From Persicaria tinctoria (taxonomy: Eukaryota; Streptophyta; Magnoliopsida; Caryophyllales; Polygonaceae): a stretch of 64,000 bases of DNA. Made by a program: the position numbers and the translations under genes. Shown in pieces: positions 35,642 through 46,310 of the stretch. Under the pieces are notes generated by a model. That model saw only the letters and a list, made by a program, of their open reading frames with translations, searched no databases and had not been told where the DNA came from. Where the stretch lies: positions 69,564,857 to 69,628,856 of the forward strand of contig JBANSL010000017.1 of assembly GCA_037127255.1 (NCBI GenBank), read 5' to 3'. Within the stretch, counting starts at the first letter, position 1. Each line of letters opens with the position of its first letter.

Positions 35642-36836
35642 CAATTTTTGGGTGGTTGAGTCCATTTTAGAATGAACTAAAGAACTTACTTTTGGACAAG
35701 TGTGAACACTTGTGATTTGGCAAGACTTGTGATTGAATTATCTTTTCTTTTTGGTATCATGATCTTAGTTGATTATGTGTGGAATCATTAGTTATTGTTA
35801 TTGGGGTTTTGTATATGTTTGTGGTTGCAAACTGGACGTGCTTTAAACATGCACATTTGTGAATTGTGCCTGTGTTTGTGTGCTGAAATCAGGTGTACAG
35901 AAGCTGATACGTACTGTACTGCAAAAAAATAAAACAGATTTTTTTTTAATAAAAGGAAGACAAAAGAGCCCGGATCACCTAAATTCGGGCTAAATGTCTG
36001 AATTTTTTTTTAATAAGAGGGACATAATAGCCCGGATCTACATATATCCAGGCTATATACTGAGACAAATAGCCCGAGCGTAAAAATGAAATCCGGGTTA
36101 TATTACCTATTCTAAATTTCAAGGCAAAACTTGGCCCACTCAAATAACCCGGGTGTGTGCTTTTAGGTCCGGGCTCTATACCTATTACATCACTCTGATG
36201 CCCGGACCCTATTTCTCCTATATCCGGGCTATATTAATTAAAATATTCGGGCTAAAATGTCTTTTTTCTACTAGTGCATATATATACGCTTTTTATGTCC
36301 TACAACTAAAAAAATACGTATAGAGTCCATTTTAAAGGAGATGCGATGCAAATTTACTGCCCCACAAACACGCCCTACAACCCCGTCCAATAAAATTATT
36401 GAGAATATTTTTATTCTTTGCCACTGACTTACAGATTCAATGTACACTAACAAGTGATGTAGGGGCGAAATTCTATCTTTTAGGAGCAGTTTTATCTTTA
36501 GTTAGGATTTTAATCTTTTAATTAGAATATTATGTTTTATAGGTTTTTTAGATAAATTAGGAATTTATATCTTTATTTTAATATCTTTTTAGCCATCATT
36601 GGCACACAAGTTAAGAACTAGAGTTTTTCTTCTATTTAAGCAATTGTAGGCATGAGCCATAATCAATCATTCGTATTATTAATCAAATATTGGTTTAGAG
36701 AATTTTCTCTTTATCTTCTTGGTGGATTCCCAAGCCCCTTTTTGGTGGATTCCAAGATCCCTTTCCGGTGGATTCCATACATATTTCATAGGGTTTTGTC
36801 GCTTGCGAATCCTTTATCATCAAAAGCTCGTGCTTG

Positions 36837-37008
36837 CGTGTCTTCCACAACTTCCTTCCTACTGCGTCAATTGGTATCGGAGCAAGGTTAGGCTGTTTTC
36901 GATTTGAAGCATGATGGGAGATGCGTCTCTTCCACAACTTCCTTCCTACTGCGCCAATTGGTATCAGAGCGAGGTTAGACTGTTTTCGATTTGAAGCATG
37001 ATGGGAGA
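36837..37008 (+). repeat. ~86-bp tandem duplication spanning LTR end and primer-binding site
   Basis: The block CGTGTCTTCCACAACTTCC through TGATGGGAGATG (36837-36922) is repeated with few changes at 36923-37008. Both copies keep CTACTGCG(T/C)CAAT and a primer-binding site, TGGTATCGGAGC and TGGTATCAGAGC. The second is the better match to the tRNA. Confidence 0.8.
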
Positions 37009-37474
37009 TCACCGAGCTACAAAGGCAGACCTTAAAGAGTTCTTTGTGGCCATTACCACGGCTCCCAAAGGCTTGGAGGATCAGTTGGTGGTATTGTTTG
37101 CCGGCAAAATCAACGACAACAACAACAAACGCATCAACAACGCCATCTACAACATTCGCAACTTCCATATTAACCCCAACTTCAACGTCTGCAACACTCA
37201 TGCTAACACCATCAATATCACCCGTGTCGTCAACACCAACACTTCCCTCACTAACTCTAACCACAAGTCGTTGGTGGACGAAGAGCCAAATCAACGTCAT
37301 CAACCGGAGGGCGATTGCAGTCCAAAGGAAGATGAGTCTACTTTAGAAAAAGAAGAAGTCTTTGAGGAAAAGGTCCTTAAAGAGGAGGTCTTCCAAGAGG
37401 AGGTCCTTGAGAGGGAGGTCCTTCAAGAGAAGGCTTGTCAAGAGAAGGTCCTTGAAAGGGAATTAAGTCTTTAA
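36998..37474 (+). CDS. Retroelement internal ORF (gag-position), unknown
   Basis: 158 codons starting MMGDHRATKADLKEFF directly downstream of the second primer-binding site, the place of gag in LTR elements. The middle is Asn/Thr-rich low complexity. The C-terminal third is a Glu/Lys/Val repeat (units like EEVLEREVLQEK), likely coiled coil. No zinc knuckle or protease motif is present. It may be a vestigial gag or a chance frame made by short tandem repeats. Confidence 0.4.
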   Translation: MMGDHRATKADLKEFFVAITTAPKGLEDQLVVLFAGKINDNNNKRINNAIYNIRNFHINPNFNVCNTHANTINITRVVNTNTSLTNSNHKSLVDEEPNQRHQPEGDCSPKEDESTLEKEEVFEEKVLKEEVFQEEVLEREVLQEKACQEKVLERELSL

Positions 37475-38161
37475 CGTATGCCCAGACCGACAAAGCGAAG
37501 TTGACAGAAGCTTCAACGTCATGAAGGTTCCGAAAAGCCAATCAGCAAAGGAGGTGGTCCCTTTCACTAATGGCTTGAAAAGTTCTGTGTAGGAGGAAAT
37601 TAGTTTGCAAATTGTGTGGACTGTACCAGAAGCTCCAACTCTAGCCTAGGAAAATTTTGCACATTTTCACAAGTATCTTCAAAGGAGTAATTACGAAGCC
37701 ATGAATGACAAGAATGGAGATGCAATGTATAAGAAACCAAGTTTGGTAGTTGATATGGGACAAAAAAGCAATGTTGATGGAGTCCTACATCCAATAGAGA
37801 ACTTGAGGTCGAGTTCTTCATACGTGGAGGAGACTGATGCAGGAGCAAAATTCTATCTTTTAGGAGCACTTTTATCTTTTAATTAGGATTTTAATATATC
37901 TTTTAATTAAAATATTCTATTTTATAGGTTTTTTAGATAAATTATGAATTTATATCTTAATTTCAATATCTTTTTAACCATCCATGGCACACAAGTTAAG
38001 AACTAGGGTTTTTCTTCTATTTAAGCAATTGTAAACATGAGTCATAATCAATCCTTCATATTATTAATCAAATATTGATTTAGAGAATTTTCTCTTTATC
38101 TTCTTGGTGGATTCCAAGAAATTACTTAAACCTCCTACTGCGTCAACAAATTAATAGACTT

Positions 38162-38615
38162 GGAGTGTGTTTGACAAGAGATTTTTTGGGAGGGGTTGGA
38201 GGTTAAAAAAAACCCTACAACTCCATGTGTTTGGCAAGAAGTTTGTGTTATTTTTTTGCCCTTGGAACTCAATTGCATAAGGAAGGGGAAGGGGTAGGGG
38301 TAGGGCTATTTTAGATATTTTCATCTCAAAACCCATTTACAAACCTTACAATCACCGACTGTTTCGCTATATACACCCCAAATCATACATGGTTAAAAGG
38401 GGTTAATTAATTTTTTTAAATGTTAATGAGTCACAAGGCTTGCACATCCTTAAGGACGTGCATTTTTTTACCTTGGATTTGTGGTGTATATAACAACACC
38501 CATCACCAAACACCCAATCAGGTTTAAAAAAACAAAAAAAAAAACTCCACCTTCCACACCTCCAACTCCATAATCTCCAAACCCCATAACCTCCACCTAC
38601 TACCAAACACGAGCC
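38162..38615. mobile_element. MITE-like element with GTGTTTGG termini
   Basis: Left GGAGTGTGTTTGACAAG and the complement of the right end GGCTCGTGTTTGGTAG form imperfect inverted repeats of the Tourist/hAT kind. A related phrase (CCATGTGTTTGGCAAGAAG) recurs inside, so it may be a compound of two copies. No clear target-site duplication. Confidence 0.42.
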
Positions 38616-38888
38616 AAAGAGTGCACAACATTTGTTTAAATGCATCTCAAGCTTTTCTTTTCATCATTTTGTCGAAATTACTTAAACCTCGAAATACCAG
38701 CACAAACATAGAAATTAGACATTATCATAGACAATGTGCCTTAATTTAAGAGGCTAGCTAAGCAAGACGAAAGCTTAATTACACCACTAGTACTAGTAAG
38801 TAGGTAAGTATATGCCAAGTTCAAATACTGCCCTGGAACCACACAACACTAACCCTTGAGTCGTCCAAGTCTAGTAGAAGAAACAAAA

Positions 38889-39867
38889 TTAGTAACGATG
38901 CTCATAGCAGTACCCGAGCTTGGAATTGTCACAGTCGGCACATTCTCCTTCTTGATATGCCATAATGAGATGGTCATCATTAGAGTGAGCTTTATTGAAA
39001 CACATATCTGTCTGACATCTTTCAGGACATTCATAAGGATCAAAATGTGTGGCCTCTTTTAAACATATCCAGCAAAATATGCAGTTGTGGTTGTTCTTGA
39101 TGGGGGAATCTTTCTCACTTCTGATAAGGCTTGGTTGATTATCCGGAACCCACTCGCCAAGCCAGTCATCAAATACAACATCGTCATCCCAATCTTTTTC
39201 CGCAACAAAGTTTAGGTCACCTCCAGGGGCTTTCCCTACAATACAAGTTCGAAATCGATTGAACACAACAAATTAAAGGAACCAAACGCAATAGATGGCA
39301 ATTGGGAGTGGTGAAGGCATTTAATTTTAGAGTTATCAAACATTCCTCTAATTTTTGGGATTTTTTTTTCTGGTCTCAATTCTCAATAACAATAAGATTG
39401 GTGAGTTCATTTGCTTTAAAAATACAATCCCAACCCTCAATTCGCAATAATTCTAGGAGAAAAGATTGAAATTGGCTTGAACAATTGATCATTTTACAAA
39501 GAGGGAGCCCTTGCCGGCCTTATCTATTACTCCATCCTAATCCTAATCCTAATCCTAATGGCAACAAAAGGAAATCAGAAACCCTAACACTTACCTACCT
39601 TTAAGCAAAATGTAGTCGATTCAATCCAAGTATGTATCAAAAGAAAAGAAGAGTTTTACACAAATAATTCCACGGCTTGCTGGAGACGAGAAGAGAAACT
39701 ATCAAAAGATGAGTTTTGATTGAGTGCGTACCTTCAGGAATACAACCTGAATCTATCGGGTGAAAATCCTCCGGGAATTGGGTATTCTTAGAGCGCTTCA
39801 CCGATTCGGTGGCTGCTTCCGCCGATCGCTTTTCAGGTAGGATGCCTATGTCGTTCCTCATGCTCAT
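38889..39867 (-). CDS. Cysteine-rich, probably zinc-binding protein, two exons
   Basis: Exon 1 (39867-39732) and exon 2 (39235-38889) join through a GTACGC donor and a TTGTAG acceptor to give 160 residues. The N-terminal part is basic and Ser-rich (PEKRSAEAATESVKRSK). An acidic WDDDVVFDDWLGEWVPD segment follows. The C-terminal 65 residues are rich in Cys and His (CIFCWICLKEATHFDP, ECPERCQTDMC, ECADCDNSKLGYCYEH), suggesting bound metal, though the spacing fits no named finger I can assign. A frameshifted partial copy lies at 50096-50512. A hAT MITE sits immediately upstream and supplies a possible in-frame upstream ATG (39882). Confidence 0.75.
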
Positions 39868-39892
39868 GGTTAGGGTTGGCATGGTCCATGGT

Positions 39893-40639
39893 TAGGGTTG
39901 GCATGATACGATAACCACCAAAAAATGGTGATTACCGCGTACCAACCACAAACTGGTGGTACGTAAATTTTCATACCACGTATCAACCACAAGTCGTGGT
40001 TACTGCATATGTGGTAACTACGACTTGTGGTTCCCATCGGTACATTACCATGGTTACCAAGCTGTAATTCTGTTTGTAATTTTTTGAAACCCCTTGGCTA
40101 CCTTTCGGTAGTCATCAAAGTTATCAAACGAAAAAATATGGTTACCAAAAATAATGTGGTTACCACCAATTAAAAGTTCAAATAAATCAAGTTCACAACT
40201 TAAAATACAAACAAATTCAAACCAACCAATTTCAAATTAAGTCTTGAAACAAACCAAGTTCAATTGTTCAAACATTCAAAATGTTCGTGCAAGTTCAAAC
40301 AAAACAAGATCAAAGTCTTCAAACATTCAAAATGTTCATACTGTTTCTAGTAGAATGAGTAGAAATGACCAATTTAGGTCAAAAGCAAAACACAAAATAT
40401 AAATTAAAAACTTAAAACTTAAAGGTAATAACAATAAAACATTAAATAAAAAAATAATATATATACTTGGTAACTATGGTATTCAGATTTCATTACCATT
40501 ACCGTACCACTTTCATGTGGTTACCGCCAAGATGGTTACCACCAAGATGGTTACCACCATGTTGATTACCACAAGTGTGGTTACCAACATAGCCGGTTTG
40601 TGGTTGGTATGATAATTTCCGTACCATTTGCCAGCCCTA
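39893..40639. mobile_element. hAT MITE, GGTACC-rich family, copy 3
   Basis: It starts TAGGGTTGGCATGATAC and ends GCCAGCCCTA, and aligns along its length with copy 4 at 41529-42266 (shared ACCACCAAAAAAT, GTTCAAACATTCAAAAT and AGAAATGACCAATTTAGGTC). The flanks keep only a shared ATGGTT, and a 21-bp piece of the left end is duplicated at 39871. The insertion is in the immediate 5' flank of the cysteine-rich gene. Confidence 0.75.
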
Positions 40640-41138
40640 TGGTTGAGGGAGATTGAAATCTAAGCGGATTGATTTTTGGGATTTTGAGAGAGAGCTCCTG
40701 CAATTATATACTCCATCCGTTCACAATTAACTGACGTTTGAAGGACGCCTAGTTCGACTCAGTTTGGTTCTTTTCAAAGTTTATATAACATGTTGTTACC
40801 GCCATTTTTATTATATTTTCAATTTTATTGTCTGTTCAACCATTCGTTAGTCTGCTGACTTGTTACTATGTTAGTCTCTCAAATTTCAGGTACGTCTGAC
40901 CTCGAATTATTAAATAATAAAAAAAAGCAATTAACGTTTTAAGGACCGGTATACACTAGCCATTTTCATCATTAACTGCACTTAATTAAGGCTAAAAAAT
41001 AAAACCTTCAGCTTTTAATTGCTCCGTAACTCCCATGTTTTTAATTGCTCCGTAACTCTCAAATCGAATAACTACTTTTAAAAAGTTTTTCATACTCCGT
41101 AATAAAATTTTGCGAGCATATTAAAATCTTTATAATAC
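40640..41138. other. Intergenic, one possible Stowaway end
   Basis: TACTCCATCCGTTCAC near 40707 resembles a Stowaway terminus but has no partner. Otherwise AT-rich with no gene. Confidence 0.4.
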
Positions 41139-41140
41139 TA

Positions 41141-41361
41141 CTCCCTCCGTATCGCAATACTTGTTGTTTTAGAGTGGTAAAGTTGTATCAAAAAACTTAT
41201 TGTTTTAGCTATAATTATTGTGTTTATAGGTAATGATTTCTCTTTTTATAGGTAATAATTACTCATTTTAGATATTTTAAGATATAAAAGTAAAGTAAAG
41301 ATAGGTTTTATTAATAAGTGTGCATAGAGCTAAAACAACAAGTATTGCGATACGGAGGAAG
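41141..41361. mobile_element. Stowaway MITE (complete)
   Basis: Terminal inverted repeats of about 31 bp, beginning CTCCCTCCGTATCGCAATAC on the left and CTTCCTCCGTATCGCAATAC as complement on the right, enclose an AT-rich core. TA duplications lie at 41139-41140 and 41362-41363. This is the Tc1/mariner-derived Stowaway layout. Confidence 0.85.
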
Positions 41362-41528
41362 TATATGATTATTTAAAATTTTAAAAATTAATTTTAGCCT
41401 AAACTAATTTAATTAGCTGCAAACATAAATGGGTTATTAGTTATTACTAATAAAACATGGGCATTTAATTGCGAAAACTAATAAAATCTTAAATGCCCGT
41501 TTGATTAAAAGAGAGAGGGTATTTAAAT

Positions 41529-42266
41529 TAGGGTTGGCATGGTACGGTAACCACCAAAAAATAGTGATTACCACGTACCAACCACAAACTTGTGGTACGT
41601 AAATTTTCATACCACGTACCAACCACAAGTCGTGGTTACCGCATATGTGGTAACCACGATTTGTGGTTACCATCGGTATATTACCATGGTTACCAAGTTG
41701 TAATTCTGTTTGTATTTTTTTTGAAACCCCTTGGCTACCTTCCGGTAGTCATCAACGTTATCGAACGAAAAAATATAGTTACAAAAAATAACATGGTTAC
41801 CATCTATTAAAAGGTCAAATAAATCAACTTCACAACCTAAAGTACAAACCAATTCAAAGCTTCAAACCAATCAAGTTCAAAGTCTTGAAACAAACTAAGT
41901 TCAATTGTTCAAACATTCAAAATATTCCTGCAAGTTCAAACAAAACAAGTTCAATGTCTTCAAACATTTAAAATGTTCCTATTGTTTCTAGTAGAAAAAG
42001 TAGAAATGACCAATTTAGGTCAAAATCAAAACACAAAATATAAATTAAAAACTTAAAAATTAAAGGTAATAACAATAAAACATTAAATAAAAAAATTTAA
42101 TATATATACTTGGTAACCATGGTATTCATATTTCATTACCATTACCGTACCACCTTCACGTGGTTACCACCAAGATGGTTACCAACATGTTGGTTACCAC
42201 AAGTGTAGTTACCAACATAATTGGTTTGTGGTTGGTATGGTAATTTCCGTGCCATTTGCCACCCTA
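41529..42266. mobile_element. hAT MITE, GGTACC-rich family, copy 4
   Basis: Ends TAGGGTTGGCATGGTACGG and GCCACCCTA, flanked by a perfect 8-bp duplication ATTTAAAT (41521-41528 and 42267-42274). The arms carry GTGGTTACCAC-type palindromes. The phrase AAATGCCCGTTTGATTA occurs on both sides (near 41490 and 42271), a repeat that predates or accompanied the insertion. Confidence 0.87.
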
Positions 42267-42274
42267 ATTTAAAT

Positions 42275-44232
42275 GCCCGTTTGATTAATTTCATCTCAAA
42301 CAGTCAAACTCCCCCCTCCGGCCCTCCCACCGTGTCTTTCCCCTATCCGCCTCTCTCTTCGTCCACCGAAGACCCTCTCTCGTCGGAGCCTTCGCCGCCA
42401 CTGCCACCGTTGCTAGGTCTCTCGTCCGTTCTTCCCCAATCCGACCAATCATCAAACAATTTTCAGCTCTCTCTCATTCCAGACAGCCTAATTTGGTCAC
42501 TGCCCTAAAAAATAAGACCAAACCCTAGAAAAAAAATCCACCATAACTTACAAGAGCCCCGCGGGCCAGAAATTGGAAGATCTGGAATTTGACTTACCAG
42601 TTCACACGCAGGCCTCCGGCAAACCGGAAGATCCGCTCGACGACTGAAATCCACCAGAGGCTGACCCAACCCCTAACAAACTGAAGTGCGCGCATATAGA
42701 TTCTGAGATGTCGGCGGATATGAGAAATTGGAATGAGAGGGATGAAAAGGTGTTTGTGCTTCTGCTGCGTAGCGAGAAGTGGACGGAGGAAGAAGAGAAA
42801 TGTGGCGAACAGCGCAAACAACACACACCACCAAGGCGCCAATGCACTCTGTACTCCGAACAGGAGAGATTCTTGCGACCAATTGAAACCGCAGAGGACG
42901 ACAGGGCGAGATATGGAGAGCGGGGAAGCTCTTTGCTGCTGGTTTGTCATCTTCTCAAGTTGATGGGTTTCATTTTAAAATTAGATATTCATATTGATTT
43001 CCCATTTTGATGTGAATTTAGGGTCTTATATATTTAGTTGCATTGCCATTTTCTGTCTCTCCCTTTATTCATTTTATCTATAGGCAATTTGATGACCTAG
43101 AAAATTTAGGATATTGCTTTGGTAAATTGAATTGGGATTTTTAAGTGTTAGTTCTAGGCTTGATGACTCAAATAAGACATCTGTTATAGTTTCTTCAGCT
43201 TTTTGTTGTTGTTGAAATTCCAAGGTTTAGTTATGGAGTTAAAATGCAGGATTAGTAAGCGGGGAAAAGAATAACAGATTGCAAATGCATGTCATTCTCG
43301 AATTTATTTTGAGAAATTATTATCCGACTCCTTCTAATCCAGGAATCTTGAATGATAACAGGTTGCCAAAGTGGTTGCTTTATTAATTTTGCTTGTCCTT
43401 GCTATTTTTTCATACTTGCAGCAGGGTAGTAGCTCATGGCTACTCTGAGAGAATATAGTTATAAATGTGCAAAGCTTTAGATTACGACTGCTTTATACTA
43501 TGTTAACATTATGTATATAAACAATATGTTTCAATATACATATATATAACCTGTAGTGTAACTGTAATACCTGAGGGGGAGAGCTGAATTCAGGAGAGCA
43601 AAGGAACATACGGTTAACTGCAAAAATATGCGAAAGCAAACTGATCAAGTTTTTTTTGTTGAGAAAATCAGCCTCCCAGGCAGAGCTGTTGTGTAAACAA
43701 TACAAATGGCAAAGGGCTTTCGTTTATTCAGTTGGAAATTTCTCCATGAATGAAGCCTATCGTTGGATGGCTCGTGAGTCGTGATTTGTTCTGTTTATGA
43801 AGGGCATTTCATATCTCTTTCTTTGTTCTTCTTGTTAACAACTTGTAGGTGTTAGTTTTTATTTGTTATTGTACCGTCTTCGTTGCTTTAGACCTCTAAC
43901 TTCCAGTCTACCGCTTAATTTCAGATCAAGTCAGTTATAGTTCGGGAAGCAAGGTTGGGGCTTGATTTTGACGTGGGTTGTCGGCAATACCTCACTTGAC
44001 TTTACATCTCTTCATTTGTGAGGTTTACCTTGTGATTTTGTGATTGCAACTTGCAACTCTTCTTTGTCGAGAGGTTTTTAGCTATATATGTTCTCTAATT
44101 TAAGGTTTAAAGGCTGAGGTTAGGAAGATATTCATTGATGAGCACATGATATCATTCAACCAAGCCCATTTAATTAGTGATTTCATATTATTTATGTTTG
44201 TGTTTTTGAGGCTAAACATAGGGGATTTACAG
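42275..44232. other. No recognised gene; GC-rich patch then AT-rich sequence
   Basis: 42300-42960 is pyrimidine- and GC-rich like a 5' leader or promoter and yields overlapping open frames on both strands, none matching a known domain. Beyond 43000 it is intron-like, T-rich sequence leading into the threonine deaminase pseudogene. Earlier exons of that gene were not found here. Confidence 0.4.
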
Positions 44233-45478
44233 TTGGGATGGAAATCCATCAATTTAGTGGTTTTGATCCTTTACATATGATCTTTGTCCCTGTCGGTGGG
44301 CTGGTGACGGACTGATTGCTGGAATTGCTGCTTATATGAAGAGAGTTTCACCTGAGATGTGACCTTTAGTATCGGTGACTTTGTTTTGCTTCAGTTTAAA
44401 ACTGGTGGTTGGTGTTTCTTGAAATTTTGTAGTTTCTCTTGGTTGGTATTTATGAGACCTTTAGTTTCTGCCCTTTTTTTTCAGTTTGTGATGGATGATG
44501 ATGCTTTGATCTTTTATCTTTTTTTGCATTTTTGTTGTTCTTCATCCTTTTCAACCTCGGTCATGATTTTCATATCCCCTTTTTGTTGTCAGGTTAAAAT
44601 CATCGGTGTGGGGCCTTCTGATGCCAATGTAATGGCTCTATCTTTGCATCAGGGTCAGAGAGTCATGTTGGATAATGTGGGAGGTTTTGCAGATGGTGTT
44701 GCCGTAAAAACAGTTGGAGAAGAGACTTTTCGCTTGTGTAGGTGAACTTCATTTATCAAGTTGCTTAGCTCTTGGGCCTTGTCTTATGTGAACAGTTGCT
44801 CTAGGACATATCCTTTTCAGTGGTTTTAAGTTTTCTCTTTACCATAGTTGCTTGAAAAGGACTCTTACAATTTTATAAGAAGCCAATTTCTTCCCTATAA
44901 CATCTCGTCTTATTTGGTTTTCTCTCTATTGCTCAATTTCATTGTAGTAAAAGTGCTTTTCTTTGAAATCACGGTTGAATTTACAGCCTAAATTTGTGGC
45001 ACTTGGTATTTATGGGTTTATGTGCCCAACATAGATAAATTGTTTTCCAACTCCATTCATTCAATTGATTGCGATCCTAAAGCTGATAATCTTTCATTGT
45101 TCAGAACATGTACGAGGAGAAAAGGAACATATTAGAACCAGCTGGTGTGGAAGCGTACTGCAGACACTATGACCCGAAGGATGCAAATGTTGTGGCAATA
45201 ACCAGTGGGGCAAACATGAACTTTGATAGACTGAGGTTGGTAATTGAACTTGCTAATGTTGGTCGTCAGCCTGAAGCAGTTGGTTCGACCTTTTTGCCTG
45301 AGAAGCAAGGGAGCTTCAAGCAATACTCTCAAGTCTCAACTGGTAGATACTTATATAGTGTCCATTATTTTCTAACCTTTCTGTGTTGTTAATGGTGATG
45401 ATTTTGGTTTTCTTTGTGAAGCCTATGTATATCACCGAATTTAAGTACAGATATAATTCTAGCAAAGATCTCACTTAC
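44233..45478 (+). pseudogene. Threonine deaminase (biosynthetic) pseudogene
   Basis: Exon-like pieces in gene order: VGMEI then MIFVPVGG and [16 protein letters not shown] (44233-44357, with a frameshift in the glycine loop and no GT donor after GAG); [20 protein letters not shown] then [19 protein letters not shown] and GEETFRLC (from 44593); NMYEEKRNILEPAG then DANVVAITSGANMNFDRLRL (from 45105); and PMYITEFKYRYNSSKD (from 45423), the start of the regulatory region. The exon between FRLC and MYEEK is missing, as are the N-terminal exons with the PLP lysine. Intact threonine deaminase makes 2-oxobutanoate for isoleucine in plastids. This copy cannot. Confidence 0.88.
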
Positions 45479-45603
45479 TAGTAATAATAAAAGAATTACA
45501 AAATAAAAATATTTATGAGATTTTGAACCTAGGTGGTAACATGACCGTTGTGTGACGTCAACACCATCCAAGTCAAGTAGATCAGTCGTTTCTGCACTGA
45601 GAA

Positions 45604-45820
45604 ATGGTGAGTAACCTCTCAATTTCACAATCCTCCGATCTGTCTATCTTTGGGTCTTCTCGTTGATGCTAATTTTTCTCTTTCCTGATCTCACCGCTTT
45701 TGGATCGGTTAAGGCGCCTTCTCTGAAGCCCGTCACAAGATCCGTGTCGGAGTCACGTTATCCAACCCTAGCTGCGCTAACACTCACGATTGGCCTCATT
45801 GTCACCGCGTCCATCTTCAT
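45604..45820 (+). pseudogene. TMEM258/OST-subunit-like gene, first two exons only
   Basis: An ATG at 45604 is followed at once by a donor (GTGAGT). The acceptor TTAAG at 45713 opens an exon reading APSLKPVTRSVSESRYPTLA then ALTLTIGLIVTASIF, the first membrane helix of the small TMEM258-like subunit associated with oligosaccharyltransferase in the ER. The exon ends before GTACGC in the phase expected for an I-Y-E join. The second half of the protein (second helix) is not found before the palindrome that starts 320 bases on, so the copy is probably truncated. The reading part itself is undamaged. Confidence 0.55.
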
Positions 45821-46310
45821 GTACGCGATCTCTTCCTCTATCTGTCATTTTACATCTGTCAATTTCGTGGAGGTTTTCATTTTACATCTAGTTTAATGAG
45901 TTGATCTAATCTGATTTGTGAATTACGTTGAGGTTAGTGCCGAAGTTTGCGTTGCATAGAATGATGGCTAGTTTAGATTTATCCAAATTGTAAAATGATC
46001 CCTTTTATGGTAATCCGTTGTGAGAAATGCGATAGTTGAGCTTGGTTTCTCTATTTGGTGTCCGGATTTAGGCTGTTGAACGGTCTAGATTCTAGTATTT
46101 TGGAAAATGCAATAGTTGAGCCCGCAGAATGTTAGTGGCAACTATTGATGTTTCACATAAAAGTCTATGGAAATAAAACTACTATCTTGGTCTACATTCG
46201 TGCATATCTCACATAGGTGAGCCCGCAGAATTCGTCCATAGATAAAAATTATTGTTTTTTTTTTTTTGTAGATAAACAATAAATATGATGTAAATATTAT
46301 ACCTTGCTCT

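Larger units (their letters stand above)
31550..36276. mobile_element. CACTA-type transposon carrying gene fragments (Pack-CACTA)
   Basis: The right end, read as complement, is CACTAGTAGAAAAAAGACAT. The left end is CCCTAGTAGAAAAATGACAT, one change in the CACTA core and one further along. A 3-bp duplication CAT flanks the element (31547-31549 and 36277-36279). Both subterminal regions carry many AGCCCGGAT/ATCCGGGCT words, the usual CACTA transposase-binding repeats. No transposase is encoded. Instead the interior holds intron-containing importin-5 exons and another coding fragment, so it is non-autonomous and has captured host sequence. Confidence 0.83.
36455..38145 (+). mobile_element. Small non-autonomous LTR retroelement
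   Basis: A 415-bp 5' LTR (36455-36869, TGATGTAGGGGCG to CTACTGCGTCA) is followed two bases later by a primer-binding site TGGTATCGGAGC, complementary to initiator-Met tRNA with one change. A 3' LTR (37835-38145) starts TGATGCAGGAGCAAA and is about 100 bp shorter by an internal deletion. Flanks are ACAAG and ACAAA, a 5-bp duplication with one mismatch. No pol domain exists, so it depends on other elements. Confidence 0.78.

Noticed and set aside
39535..39560. CCTAAT repeats resembling interstitial telomere
   Set aside because: Only four hexamers, and the unit is CCTAAT, not the plant CCCTAAA.
42594..43010. Opposing open frames of 118 and 100 codons
   Set aside because: Neither shows a recognisable domain; they overlap in antisense in a GC-rich patch, so no gene is called.
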